Assembly (NCBI GenBank): GCA_002825515.1
Contig: PJET01000005.1
Location: 11,497 to 75,496 of the forward strand
Direction: 5' to 3'
Length of the DNA: 64,000 nucleotides
DNA from: Candidatus Thorarchaeota archaeon MP11T_1
GTDB lineage: Archaea; Asgardarchaeota; Thorarchaeia; Thorarchaeales; Thorarchaeaceae
This document shows, in pieces, positions 8,358 through 16,544 of this stretch. Both the position numbers and the translations under genes were made by a program. The notes under the pieces were generated by a model that was given only the letters and a program-made list of their open reading frames with translations, searched no databases and was not told where the DNA came from. Position 1 is the stretch's first letter, and every line of letters begins with the position of its first letter.

Positions 8358-11300
8358 GATTCGAAGAAATCAGTCAATGACGTCTGTTCTGAAACGAAAA
8401 GAGAATCTAGAGAGACTTTAATGAGTTTCAGTCGTTCTTGTAGATATTGATCCAAGCCATGTTCTTCGATTATTTTTCGAGTCACTTCTAGGTACTTGGA
8501 GATGTTCTTCTGCCTCACTGTTAATGAGAGACTGTTTCCACATGTACAAATACCCGACAATGGGATTCGTCTGTAAATTCTTCGACATTTCTGACACTGA
8601 ATCTTTTGTGTAGAGTATGCTCTCAGATTCCCTCGAATATCTCGGAAGAAATGGTGTGAGAGAACACGTTCAGCAACGTCTTTTGAGTCAACTGCAGAGA
8701 TACGAGTTGCAAGTTTCAATTGAGCATTCAATTTCTCGTCCATGCTACCCAATATTTTGTACCTAGTGTTTTTTGGACCCGAGTCAAAAGATGATGTGCT
8801 ATGTGTGAATCCAAACCCCTCGTATTGTGCAGCTGAATTTAGCCGTGATGCAATTATGTCAACTAGTTTCTCCACATCCTTTGGAGGCCGCGCATCTGCA
8901 ACCATTTTGTAAAACTCAGCAGGATATCGTCTACAGACTTCCATGTTGTGACTCTCATCGTCGACCTCGGTTGGCTTAAGAATGACAGATAGGACCAGAG
9001 GAGCGTCCATGAGCCCACCTCTTCCAGCTGGAAGATAGTTCTTGGAAAAGTTTAGTAGCGCGTCAAGAACCAATATAAGCGCATCCTCATCGCCGTCACA
9101 GTTTCTTCTCTTTGCTGCATGCCAATAGGGATGTGCATAACAAACACTTGCATTGGTGAATCCAATAATACGACCAATTATCCCCGCTGATGTGTGAGGA
9201 GCAAGACCAATTATGAGTTGGCCAATTACATCTTCTTGAGCGTCGAACTTGTAATATCGGTCCAGATTGAATATCTTTTCTAGACAATCATCAACGAACC
9301 TGCCGACTCGTACTAGGTACATTGCACAGTTCTCTGGTACTACTATATCCTGAACCTTGAGTTCAACTACTTGATCATCGGAAACCAGAGGCGCTCCCTC
9401 TTGATCTGTAATGTAGCCTAATTGGTGTAGACGGTCGATTGGAGTTCCAATCTCTCTTGGAGTGAAGTGTGTCAGTGGAGCATCCGTTGCATCAAAGCGA
9501 GCAGTGCCATCGCGATAACAATAAACATCATGTTTGGCACGAAGAATGCCTTTTCCAAGATACTCAGGAATCTTATAGTCACTAGTGAGACCTAGTACAC
9601 CACGGACACCATGTGCCTCATATTCCTTGACTTCAGTCTTGACACGATTGACCAGACTCGTTATATCTACCAATACTTTCTTCGTCACCCGTATCAAGTT
9701 CACGTCGTGACTAAATTGACACATTCCAGTGTTGGAATCAATTGGTCGTCCGCAGTTTTCATGAGAACACCAAGGTTGAATATCTGTATGTACTCCGCAT
9801 TTTGTACATCTTGACTCAAAGGTTTCAGACGAGCATTTCGGACATACTCTAGAAACCATTTCAAGTTCTACGCCATTGGATTCAGGGATTTCAAACTCAG
9901 CCATGTTCTCTTCGAATGAGGCAAGTGTCGAGATGTGCTCTACGCTCTTTGCCACTTCTTCAATTCGACGTTCGGTTCCTTTTGTACGACCAACAGGGAA
10001 TAGTGCCTGAACTGGTGGTTTCATCCTTCTTTCTTCAGCTTTTTCAGGTCGGCCCATCCTTGCTCCAATGGAGAAACCAACTTTATCCATCAGTTTTACT
10101 GAAGCCACAGAATTCATCAGATCAAGGGATGATTCTCCCTTTGGGTGCGAGTCCTTCTTCCCAAGCTGTGCAAGAATTGATACTGAGTCATCGGTTAGAT
10201 GTATCTTCTTATTGTTTGAAGTGACTGTGTGTGGTATTGCAGCTTTTTCCAGCACGCTCTTGTATTTTGATTTGAAAGGTAGAATCATTGTGCTTTCTTT
10301 GATGGTGTATTTTGCGAGAAGCCACGATCTCAAATCTATGGCTTCTTCAGGAGTAAGAGCCATCCAACGATATAGATAGAAGGGATGAAGTGGAATCTTC
10401 AGCTTCTTTGACAGATGCACAGCTTGGGATGCGCTTGGAATCCGCATGAGTGGTGAGTCTACGAGCTGATTAACATCTTCAGGGGTCAATTCTGATTTAG
10501 AAAGATGTTTTTTCAATTCATGCAATCCGATTTTAGATACTGCGTGATCTAGGTCATGTGACCACCATTCTTCACAGTATCCTGCGGGAACCAGTGGATG
10601 ATTATTCTCAAGGAACTCACCTAGTGCAACAAGAATATCACCAAGGTATAGAATTTTCTCAACCTTTCCCTCTAGCATTCGTGCTTCATTGACACTACAA
10701 ACTCGTACAACGGAACCATCGTTGAGACGAACAATAGGTCCTTCAATAGAGTCAACCGGGGTAACTATGGAACCCTTTCCAGGTCGCTCAGTTCGAATGT
10801 GAGTACCAGGAGCAAGAAACTCTTCTACTACGTACATAGTTGCTGGATGAACCCCAACGCCAGCAAGTCCAGTATTTCGAGACCTGCCATATCTAAGTCT
10901 GAACCCGCCAATATGTGAGGGGTGAGAAAACACAGGACGTCCACCTATGACATCAGCCAAGTAATCAAATTTCGGCTCAAGTTTCTTATCTAGTGTATCT
11001 TCCTCCTTGCTGGATACAACCTTCGACATTCTAGTGGAGAGTTCATCAAGCCATTCCCAGCCGCTGATTTGGATGCCGCTCACAATCTTTGCCAGCTTCA
11101 CCGCTCTTCCGACAACGCCATCACTGAGAACGAGGACAGCTCCTCCACGGACCCTATTTGTTTCAATACGTTCTAGATCACGACTTCCTGAAACTTCGAA
11201 CTCTTCGGTTGGCTCACCAGTCAACATTATTGGCAGTCGTGATGCGGCAAATTTAATCAAGTCAGGGTAGACTGGATATTGAAGGTGAACTAATCGAGCG

Positions 11301-11890
11301 TAGAGCTCAACTTCTTCCAAAGCACGTTCGGTTTCATCTACTGTCGCTTTGAACGCGGGTAGGTTTAGCACTTGACGAACATAATCTGCAACAAGTACAG
11401 TCATAGCAGCCTCAGTTCCACCTGCAGCTCGAATAGGTCCGGCAAGGTATAATGCTAGATACCGATCATCTCCAGAACCCCTAATGCGTACTTTGGCTAT
11501 TCCTTCAAGAGGTGCCGCAGTGATGCTTTCCGTGAGAATTGATAGTGCGACTCGGACGGCTTTGTCTGCAGCTTTCTCTGCATCTTCAAATTGACCAAGA
11601 TTTCCCTCAGCAATTTCTTTTGCTATGGCAAACGCAACTTCTTCACGAGATCTTCCTTCCTGTAACTCACGAATACGATTTGCAACACCTTTGGGACCCT
11701 CCAGAGTGGCCTCGACTCGTGCCGCCACATCATGTGCAGGAGGTATCTCGACTCTTGTTGTCGGGTCATATCCTTGTAGTCGAGCTGTTTCTGCAATGGC
11801 ATAAAGAGTATGCACTTCCTCATTTATCATACTGAAATATTGCTTGTAGAAGATACTGTGTTCGGGAAGACTTAGGTCAGGTTCGGTCAC
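8354..11890 (-). CDS. polC: DNA polymerase D large (catalytic) subunit DP2
   Basis: 1178 residues with a GTG start at 11890. Catalytic subunit of the archaeal replicative polymerase PolD. N-terminal DP2 domain, long central catalytic region, zinc-binding Cys sets (CPKCSSETFESRCTKCG...CSHENCG) and the catalytic acidic motif NCDGDEDA near residue 930. No intein interrupts this motif, a common insertion point in this family. The C terminus has a second cysteine cluster (CQKC...CTCG) and ends QTSLTDFFES, a clear PCNA-interacting PIP box. The small subunit DP1 is not in the window. Divergent from the RPA-like gene. Confidence 0.96.
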   Translation of the reverse strand: MTEPDLSLPEHSIFYKQYFSMINEEVHTLYAIAETARLQGYDPTTRVEIPPAHDVAARVEATLEGPKGVANRIRELQEGRSREEVAFAIAKEIAEGNLGQFEDAEKAADKAVRVALSILTESITAAPLEGIAKVRIRGSGDDRYLALYLAGPIRAAGGTEAAMTVLVADYVRQVLNLPAFKATVDETERALEEVELYARLVHLQYPVYPDLIKFAASRLPIMLTGEPTEEFEVSGSRDLERIETNRVRGGAVLVLSDGVVGRAVKLAKIVSGIQISGWEWLDELSTRMSKVVSSKEEDTLDKKLEPKFDYLADVIGGRPVFSHPSHIGGFRLRYGRSRNTGLAGVGVHPATMYVVEEFLAPGTHIRTERPGKGSIVTPVDSIEGPIVRLNDGSVVRVCSVNEARMLEGKVEKILYLGDILVALGEFLENNHPLVPAGYCEEWWSHDLDHAVSKIGLHELKKHLSKSELTPEDVNQLVDSPLMRIPSASQAVHLSKKLKIPLHPFYLYRWMALTPEEAIDLRSWLLAKYTIKESTMILPFKSKYKSVLEKAAIPHTVTSNNKKIHLTDDSVSILAQLGKKDSHPKGESSLDLMNSVASVKLMDKVGFSIGARMGRPEKAEERRMKPPVQALFPVGRTKGTERRIEEVAKSVEHISTLASFEENMAEFEIPESNGVELEMVSRVCPKCSSETFESRCTKCGVHTDIQPWCSHENCGRPIDSNTGMCQFSHDVNLIRVTKKVLVDITSLVNRVKTEVKEYEAHGVRGVLGLTSDYKIPEYLGKGILRAKHDVYCYRDGTARFDATDAPLTHFTPREIGTPIDRLHQLGYITDQEGAPLVSDDQVVELKVQDIVVPENCAMYLVRVGRFVDDCLEKIFNLDRYYKFDAQEDVIGQLIIGLAPHTSAGIIGRIIGFTNASVCYAHPYWHAAKRRNCDGDEDALILVLDALLNFSKNYLPAGRGGLMDAPLVLSVILKPTEVDDESHNMEVCRRYPAEFYKMVADARPPKDVEKLVDIIASRLNSAAQYEGFGFTHSTSSFDSGPKNTRYKILGSMDEKLNAQLKLATRISAVDSKDVAERVLSHHFFRDIRGNLRAYSTQKIQCQKCRRIYRRIPLSGICTCGNSLSLTVRQKNISKYLEVTRKIIEEHGLDQYLQERLKLIKVSLDSLFVSEQTSLTDFFES

Positions 11891-11935
11891 AACAAATCAT
11901 CAACTCTCTGTCATGATTGTGTATTTTGTGTTTCG

Positions 11936-11962
11936 CTTGGTGAAACCTTGAAATTCACCAAG
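11936..11962. promoter_or_regulatory. Nine-bp perfect inverted repeat between polC and RPA promoters
   Basis: CTTGGTGAA at 11936-11944 is exactly complemented by TTCACCAAG at 11954-11962 with a nine-base spacer. It sits between the two divergent start regions: an A/T-rich element at about 11920-11931 is placed for polC, and TACTTTAAAG at about 11980-11990 for the RPA-like gene. Its position upstream of both elements fits an operator bound by a dimeric regulator; a transcript hairpin is less likely because it would lie outside both messages. Confidence 0.45.
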
Positions 11963-12043
11963 CTCGTGCTTGTTGAGGAGATTACTTTAAAGCGATTGGA
12001 CATGACCATAAAATAGTCTACGCCACTATATGGATAACAGAAG

Positions 12044-13840
12044 GTGACTCACTTGCTTACTCTTGAAGAAACGATTGAACTGATTTTGAAACATAGATCC
12101 GATTATGAACGTAAAGACATATTGACGATGATTGAAGAGAAAAGGGAGGAACTTGGACGTGAGGTGATTAATGACGAGTCAGCTGCAATGATAGTGGCTA
12201 GGGAACTCGGAGTTGATCTTCATCAAATTTCACCCAAAGCGCGCCAGAGGATTGAGGACATTACTGAAGCGACAAGAAATATCGCTCTCACTGCAAGGGT
12301 ATCCAACATTGGTACAGTCCGAACATTCACCCGAAAAGATGGCGGAGGAGAGGGAAGAGTCGCCAGCATAATGGTTACCGACGAAACCGGTACTATCAGA
12401 GTTGTTCTATGGGACGACCTTACAAATGTTGTTTCTGAGAATGGTGTTTCTGTTGACGATATTATTCAGGTACGTGGTGCATATGTGAAAAAAGGACTTG
12501 GAGATACATTGGAACTGAACATGGGTAGGATGGGACAGATTAGAGTCTTGGAAGATTATGAGATTGATGAGCTTGGAATTGATTTTGGTGATTCATCAAC
12601 CTTGGACCAAAAAATCGGAGATCTGAAGGAGGGCCTTTTCAACGTTAGTCTGAAAGTGAAGATTCAACGAGTATTTCAATTGTCTACATTTACTAGACAA
12701 AGAGATGGTTCTGAGGGGAAAGTGCTGAGCATTATTGGGGCTGATGAAACAGGATCAGCCAGACTTGTTTTTTGGGATGAGAAAGCCGCAGAAATGGAGG
12801 AGGCTGAAGAGGGTGAAGTGATCCAACTTCGGGGAGTAAATACGAGGTTGAATCGAGATGGTAGTGAAGTTGAAGTGCATGTTGGACGTGCAGCTTCAAT
12901 GGAGAGGGGGTTAAAAGAAAAAATCAAGGCTGTGGAAGCAACACCATTTGAAGGCGGGTCGGAACCTCTTGGATTGAAGAATATAGCAGATCTTACAACT
13001 GGCATGTGGGATGTAGATATTGAGGGGAAAGTCGTCACGGTCTATGATGTGACCAACTTCACAACCAAGGATGGACGAGATGGACAAGTTAGAAACATCA
13101 TTCTTGCAGATGAGTCAGGCAAGACTCGAGTCACTTTTTGGAATGAGGATGTTGATAAGATAGAGGACATTAAGGAAGGTGATGTCATTAAGATTCTTCA
13201 CGGATATGTGAAAGAGGGGTTCAGAGGTGGTGTGGAATTTCAAGTCGGTCGAAAGGCAGAGATTCATATCAACCCGAAGGGCTCAAAGCTTGAGGAACTG
13301 GATGTTTCACAGGTATCTCTCCAACCCATGGCGAAGGCTTCAAGGGTTCTGATTGGGGATATTAATGACAGTACAGAGGGAAAAAGCGTTGAAATTTGTG
13401 GCATAGTTGTGAATTTGAGTCAAACAATCACTCCAATCTATCAAGCATGCCCAAGTTGTAACAAGAAGCTTGATGAAACAAATGATGGCTATGTCTGCAA
13501 GTCCTGTGGAAAAGCCGATAAACCTGAACCTAGAATGCTATACAAGATAACTGTAGATGATGGATCAGGTTCTATCAGAGTCACACTCTTCGGCAAAGTT
13601 GGAGAAGAACTTCTTCAAATGACTGCAGAAGAAGCCAATGAAATGATTAAGAAAACCGGAAAAGGAGACCAACCGCTTATCGAAAATACAGACAAGGTTG
13701 TTGGAAAATATATAGCAGTCAACGGTCGTGTGAAGAAATTCCGAGATTCATTTGACCTTTCAGCAAGTAGTTTTGAGTTTGCCGACCCCGTGAGTGAGAT
13801 TAAAAGGATGAAAGAAGGGATTCAAAAAGAAGTAGGTTAA
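12044..13840 (+). CDS. RPA-like single-stranded DNA-binding protein with multiple OB folds
   Basis: 598 residues, GTG start after AGAAG. Binds single-stranded DNA in replication and repair. At least three similar OB-fold units, each with the pattern 'RxFTRKDGxxGRVASIxxxDETGxxRVVLWDD' (about 85-165, 205-285, 320-400), then a fourth OB interrupted by a zinc finger CPSC...CKSC (about 469-489). Multi-OB with a C-terminal zinc finger is the RPA1/euryarchaeal RPA layout. It is divergent from polC across a 153-base spacer carrying an inverted repeat. No RPA-associated small gene follows. Confidence 0.9.
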   Translation: MTHLLTLEETIELILKHRSDYERKDILTMIEEKREELGREVINDESAAMIVARELGVDLHQISPKARQRIEDITEATRNIALTARVSNIGTVRTFTRKDGGGEGRVASIMVTDETGTIRVVLWDDLTNVVSENGVSVDDIIQVRGAYVKKGLGDTLELNMGRMGQIRVLEDYEIDELGIDFGDSSTLDQKIGDLKEGLFNVSLKVKIQRVFQLSTFTRQRDGSEGKVLSIIGADETGSARLVFWDEKAAEMEEAEEGEVIQLRGVNTRLNRDGSEVEVHVGRAASMERGLKEKIKAVEATPFEGGSEPLGLKNIADLTTGMWDVDIEGKVVTVYDVTNFTTKDGRDGQVRNIILADESGKTRVTFWNEDVDKIEDIKEGDVIKILHGYVKEGFRGGVEFQVGRKAEIHINPKGSKLEELDVSQVSLQPMAKASRVLIGDINDSTEGKSVEICGIVVNLSQTITPIYQACPSCNKKLDETNDGYVCKSCGKADKPEPRMLYKITVDDGSGSIRVTLFGKVGEELLQMTAEEANEMIKKTGKGDQPLIENTDKVVGKYIAVNGRVKKFRDSFDLSASSFEFADPVSEIKRMKEGIQKEVG

Positions 13841-13870
13841 TGCGAGTTCTACGATATTAGTTCCACATTC

Positions 13871-13880
13871 TTTTATTAAA
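13871..13880 (+). promoter_or_regulatory. TATA box for the small gene at 13913
   Basis: The run TTTTATTAAA at 13871-13880 sits about 35 bases before the GTG at 13913. That predicts transcription starting at about 13905 with little or no leader, as is common for archaeal messages. The surrounding CTTTTATTAAAAG is also palindromic. Confidence 0.5.
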
Positions 13881-13912
13881 AGAACATATTATTCATAATT
13901 ATAAAACATGAA

Positions 13913-14203
13913 GTGTTTGTGAAATACGTAATGAGTCCTGTTCGAATAGTAGTTGCAGAACGTAACTACCTAAGAGGTGTTCTTAGAGCATTTTTAGAGG
14001 GAAAGAAGAATCAAAACTATGTTTTAGGCTGTTTCAGAAACGTTCCTATTTCAATATTTGATGAGCTTGCACAAGAGCTTTCAAACTATTCTCACACACT
14101 TCGGTTTGGTGAACTCTATAAGATAAGAAAAAGGCTCTTGGAACAGCTCAAGACCAGTGAAGAAAAAACTCGTTGGAGTCCCTGGGCTCTTAGCAAATAT
14201 TAA
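13913..14203 (+). CDS. Hypothetical basic protein, 96 residues
   Basis: Not recognised. GTG at 13913 gives 96 residues; ATG at 13931 gives 90 (MSPVRIVVAERNYLRGVL). The chain is basic, with a beta-like start (PVRIVVAERNYL), a helix around DELAQELSNY and a basic helical end (KIRKRLLEQL). There are no cysteines in metal-type spacing, no membrane segment and no signal peptide. It has its own promoter and is not in an operon: it converges on the cysteine desulfurase gene, 14 bases away. The coding potential is supported by composition and promoter only. Confidence 0.55.
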   Translation: MFVKYVMSPVRIVVAERNYLRGVLRAFLEGKKNQNYVLGCFRNVPISIFDELAQELSNYSHTLRFGELYKIRKRLLEQLKTSEEKTRWSPWALSKY

Positions 14204-14217
14204 CCAGTCTTTGAGAT

Positions 14218-15459
14218 TCACTTACTTGTTTCGATGAGTGTTTCCATTCCTGAGAGGAAAGTATCTACATCAAAGCGGTTGTTGTAAAGGTAGAAGCTAG
14301 CTCGTACAGTCCCCTTCTTTGGATCTATTCCCATCTGATAGTGAAATGGTCCAGCGCAGTGCCAACCACTACGGACCATGACATTGAATTCATCGTTCAG
14401 AAAAGTAGCTACATCATGTGCAGACGTAACTGTGTCAATTGTAAATGTAACGAGTCCAGTCTTGATATTGATGTTATCTGTTCCAAGAATGTGGACATGT
14501 TCCATATCACGAAATCGTTCTAAGACCATTTCAAGCAGGGAACGTTCATGCTTCTCAATCTCATGCATTCCTATTGTCTGAAGATACTCCGCTGCTGCAC
14601 CTGCTCCTATTGCACCAGCATAGTTCTGCAATCCTGCCTCGAATTTCTCAGGTGGGGGTAGATATTCAGGGAGTATCTTTCCATTCTCAAAACGAACATC
14701 ACTAACAGTATCTCCGCCATAGAAACACATGTCCATGGATTTGAGATGCTCTAACTTACCATATAGAACACCCATCCCTGTTGGTCCGCACATCTTATGG
14801 ATTGAGATTGCTGAAAAATCAACGTTCAGGTCCTGAACGTCAAGTGGATGGTGTGGTGCATATTGAGCATCATCACTCATGACCAAAGCTCCGTAATCAT
14901 GAGCAATTTCGACAATTTCTTTCATCGGGGCAATTGTGCCAGTTACGTTGGAAGAGTGAACAATTGAAACAAAACTTGTATTGTGGTCTATTGTCCTCTT
15001 CCAATCTTCAATATCGAAAGTGCCATCAGGTTGTGCCTTCACAATAGCGATGCTTAGTCCATCTCTTTTTGCCCTTTCGATGAAGGGAAGTGAACCGCTA
15101 TGATGTTCAAGGGATGTTGTAACAATCTTGGACCCCTTTGGTAGCTTTACTGAACTTGCAACAATATTCAGCGACTCTGTCGCATTTCTGGTCCAGATGC
15201 ATTCACTTTCTTCAGCAGCATTCAAGAATTTCGCAATCCTCTTTCTGGCTTCACTATATGCATTAGAAGCCTCTTCTCCAAACTTGTGGATGCTTCGTCC
15301 CCCACAAGCAGGATATTGTTCATAGTACTCATCCATGGCATTGATGACCTGTTGTGGTTTTAGAGCCATACAAGCACTGTCTAGATACACTACTGGTTTA
15401 TTACTGATAGTGCGTCGAAGAGCAGGAAAGTCGTTTCTGATTTTGATCCAGTTCACCAT
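14218..15459 (-). CDS. SufS-type cysteine desulfurase / class V aminotransferase
   Basis: 413 residues from the ATG at 15459; a GTG 27 bases upstream is in frame but would overlap the preceding gene. PLP enzyme expected to release sulfur from cysteine for Fe-S clusters or thiolation. Visible are VYLDSACMALKP near the N terminus, the PLP-lysine loop SIHKMCGPTGMGVLYGK, and VRSGWHCAGP near residue 375, which supplies the catalytic cysteine of the SufS group. The start lies six bases after the stop of the winged-helix gene, with a GGTTGATC ribosome site inside that stop, so the pair forms an operon. Confidence 0.88.
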   Translation of the reverse strand: MVNWIKIRNDFPALRRTISNKPVVYLDSACMALKPQQVINAMDEYYEQYPACGGRSIHKFGEEASNAYSEARKRIAKFLNAAEESECIWTRNATESLNIVASSVKLPKGSKIVTTSLEHHSGSLPFIERAKRDGLSIAIVKAQPDGTFDIEDWKRTIDHNTSFVSIVHSSNVTGTIAPMKEIVEIAHDYGALVMSDDAQYAPHHPLDVQDLNVDFSAISIHKMCGPTGMGVLYGKLEHLKSMDMCFYGGDTVSDVRFENGKILPEYLPPPEKFEAGLQNYAGAIGAGAAAEYLQTIGMHEIEKHERSLLEMVLERFRDMEHVHILGTDNINIKTGLVTFTIDTVTSAHDVATFLNDEFNVMVRSGWHCAGPFHYQMGIDPKKGTVRASFYLYNNRFDVDTFLSGMETLIETSK

Positions 15460-15464
15460 GCTGA

Positions 15465-15698
15465 TCAACCCTTTACAAGTTGCCACCGGTAACCTCCTTT
15501 ACCGAATTTCTTTGTGATTAATCCCTTTTCCACTAGCTGATTAGCAGCAGCTACAAATGTATCTCCCCCTGCACAATCAATGCAAATCTCGGTATATTCG
15601 TCAGTCCGTGCAATCTCGAGTATCTCTGTTGTTGTTAGCGAATCAGCAGATTCAAGGATTTTAAGCACACACTGAGCATTTTTAGTGAGGTCGGACAT
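15465..15698 (-). CDS. Small winged-helix protein with cysteine pair
   Basis: 77 residues from ATG 15698 (MSDLTKNAQ); the longer upstream frame has a hydrophobic, unlikely extension. The pattern KNAQCVLKILESADSLTTTEILEIA, a helix and then LVEKGLITKKFGKGGYRW is a winged-helix DNA-binding domain. CIDCAGG in the middle gives a Cys-x2-Cys that could bind metal or act as a redox switch. It immediately precedes the cysteine desulfurase gene, so it may sense Fe-S or sulfur state and regulate that operon; this is inference. Confidence 0.72.
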   Translation of the reverse strand: MSDLTKNAQCVLKILESADSLTTTEILEIARTDEYTEICIDCAGGDTFVAAANQLVEKGLITKKFGKGGYRWQLVKG

Positions 15699-15858
15699 CG
15701 TTAGCCGAAGCGGAACAACCAGCAATAAGAAACCTTCGTAATAGGTCTGTAGGTCATTCAACAAAACGCTTAAATGAACACTCGAGCCGGTGAGCCCACT
15801 CTATTTCTTTCGGGGCTACTGCTCTGATATGTGCGAAATAGGTAAAGGGTGAATCTTC

Positions 15859-16110
15859 ATGGGAAGAAGACGAAGGCAAAAGGTACGTCGGCGACCACAA
15901 AAACGCATTCCAGACGTGTATCCATGTCCAGATTGTGGAAATACAGCAATCAAGATTGAGCTTTATCGAGATAATGGTTTAGCAACAGTGAAGTGTGGGT
16001 CTTGTGGTCTTGAGATGACCGTTGATGAAGTCAACCCTCTGACCGAGCCAGTAGACATCTATGGATCATTTATTGATAGATTCTATGAGAGTCGAAAGGC
16101 CGAAGCCTGA
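15859..16110 (+). CDS. Elf1-like transcription elongation factor
   Basis: 83 residues. A very basic N-terminal tail (MGRRRRQKVRRRPQKR) followed by a zinc ribbon CPDCGNTAIKIELYRDNG...VKCGSCG: four cysteines in the Elf1 arrangement. Elf1 binds RNA polymerase and helps it pass obstacles; it is found in eukaryotes and part of the archaea. The C terminus DIYGSFIDRFYES matches the family end. The ribosome site is GGGTGA, and the ATG is at 15859. Confidence 0.88.
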   Translation: MGRRRRQKVRRRPQKRIPDVYPCPDCGNTAIKIELYRDNGLATVKCGSCGLEMTVDEVNPLTEPVDIYGSFIDRFYESRKAEA

Positions 16111-16176
16111 CACAGTACAACATCTAACATTCAGCAATGGTTATAAGCAGACTCAGTCCGGGGGCACAAGATTCTG

Positions 16177-16293
16177 ATGCAGACTATTCAAACCTTCATT
16201 TCTATAGTTTTCATTTTACTTGCTGCACTGGGAATCCTTGCTCTTCTTCTTACTATGGGCTATATGGTCTATGGTGAAGAGGAAGAGGAATAA
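16177..16293 (+). CDS. 38-residue single-pass membrane peptide
   Basis: ATG at 16177 to TAA at 16291-16293. One long hydrophobic helix (TFISIVFILLAALGILALLL) followed by MGYMVYG and a run of five glutamates, so one membrane pass with an acidic tail. TTATAAGCAG at about 16140-16149 is a good TATA element about 30 bases upstream, which supports expression with almost no leader. Function unknown. It lies nine bases before the next small gene. Confidence 0.5.
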   Translation: MQTIQTFISIVFILLAALGILALLLTMGYMVYGEEEEE

Positions 16294-16301
16294 ACAACGG
16301 G

Positions 16302-16544
16302 ATGTTGCTCCCGATGATGAATTCAATTTTACGTACTGCGTTTGAAAATGTAGCACCGTACATATCCAATATGGAGTCTGTGAAGATTCTAGTTGAGGAG
16401 GTCGAAAAGACGACTAATTCTCTAGAGTCGATTTTAGGGGAATTGGAGTTAAGATTAGAAGACGCAGAAGTCACCTTAAGGACTGATATACGCATCTTGA
16501 TTAACGAATGTCGACATTTGGGTGACAGGACGACCTCCAAATGA
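16302..16544 (+). CDS. Small helical protein coupled to Lhr-type helicase
   Basis: 80 residues from 16302 (alternative ATGs at 16317 and 16320). After a short hydrophobic start it is a continuous helix with heptad-like spacing (VKILVEEVEKTTNSLESILGELELRLEDAEVTL), so probably a coiled coil. Its end overlaps the helicase ATG by four bases (ATGA), implying translational coupling and possibly a physical partner for the helicase. I do not recognise the family. Confidence 0.6.
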   Translation: MLLPMMNSILRTAFENVAPYISNMESVKILVEEVEKTTNSLESILGELELRLEDAEVTLRTDIRILINECRHLGDRTTSK

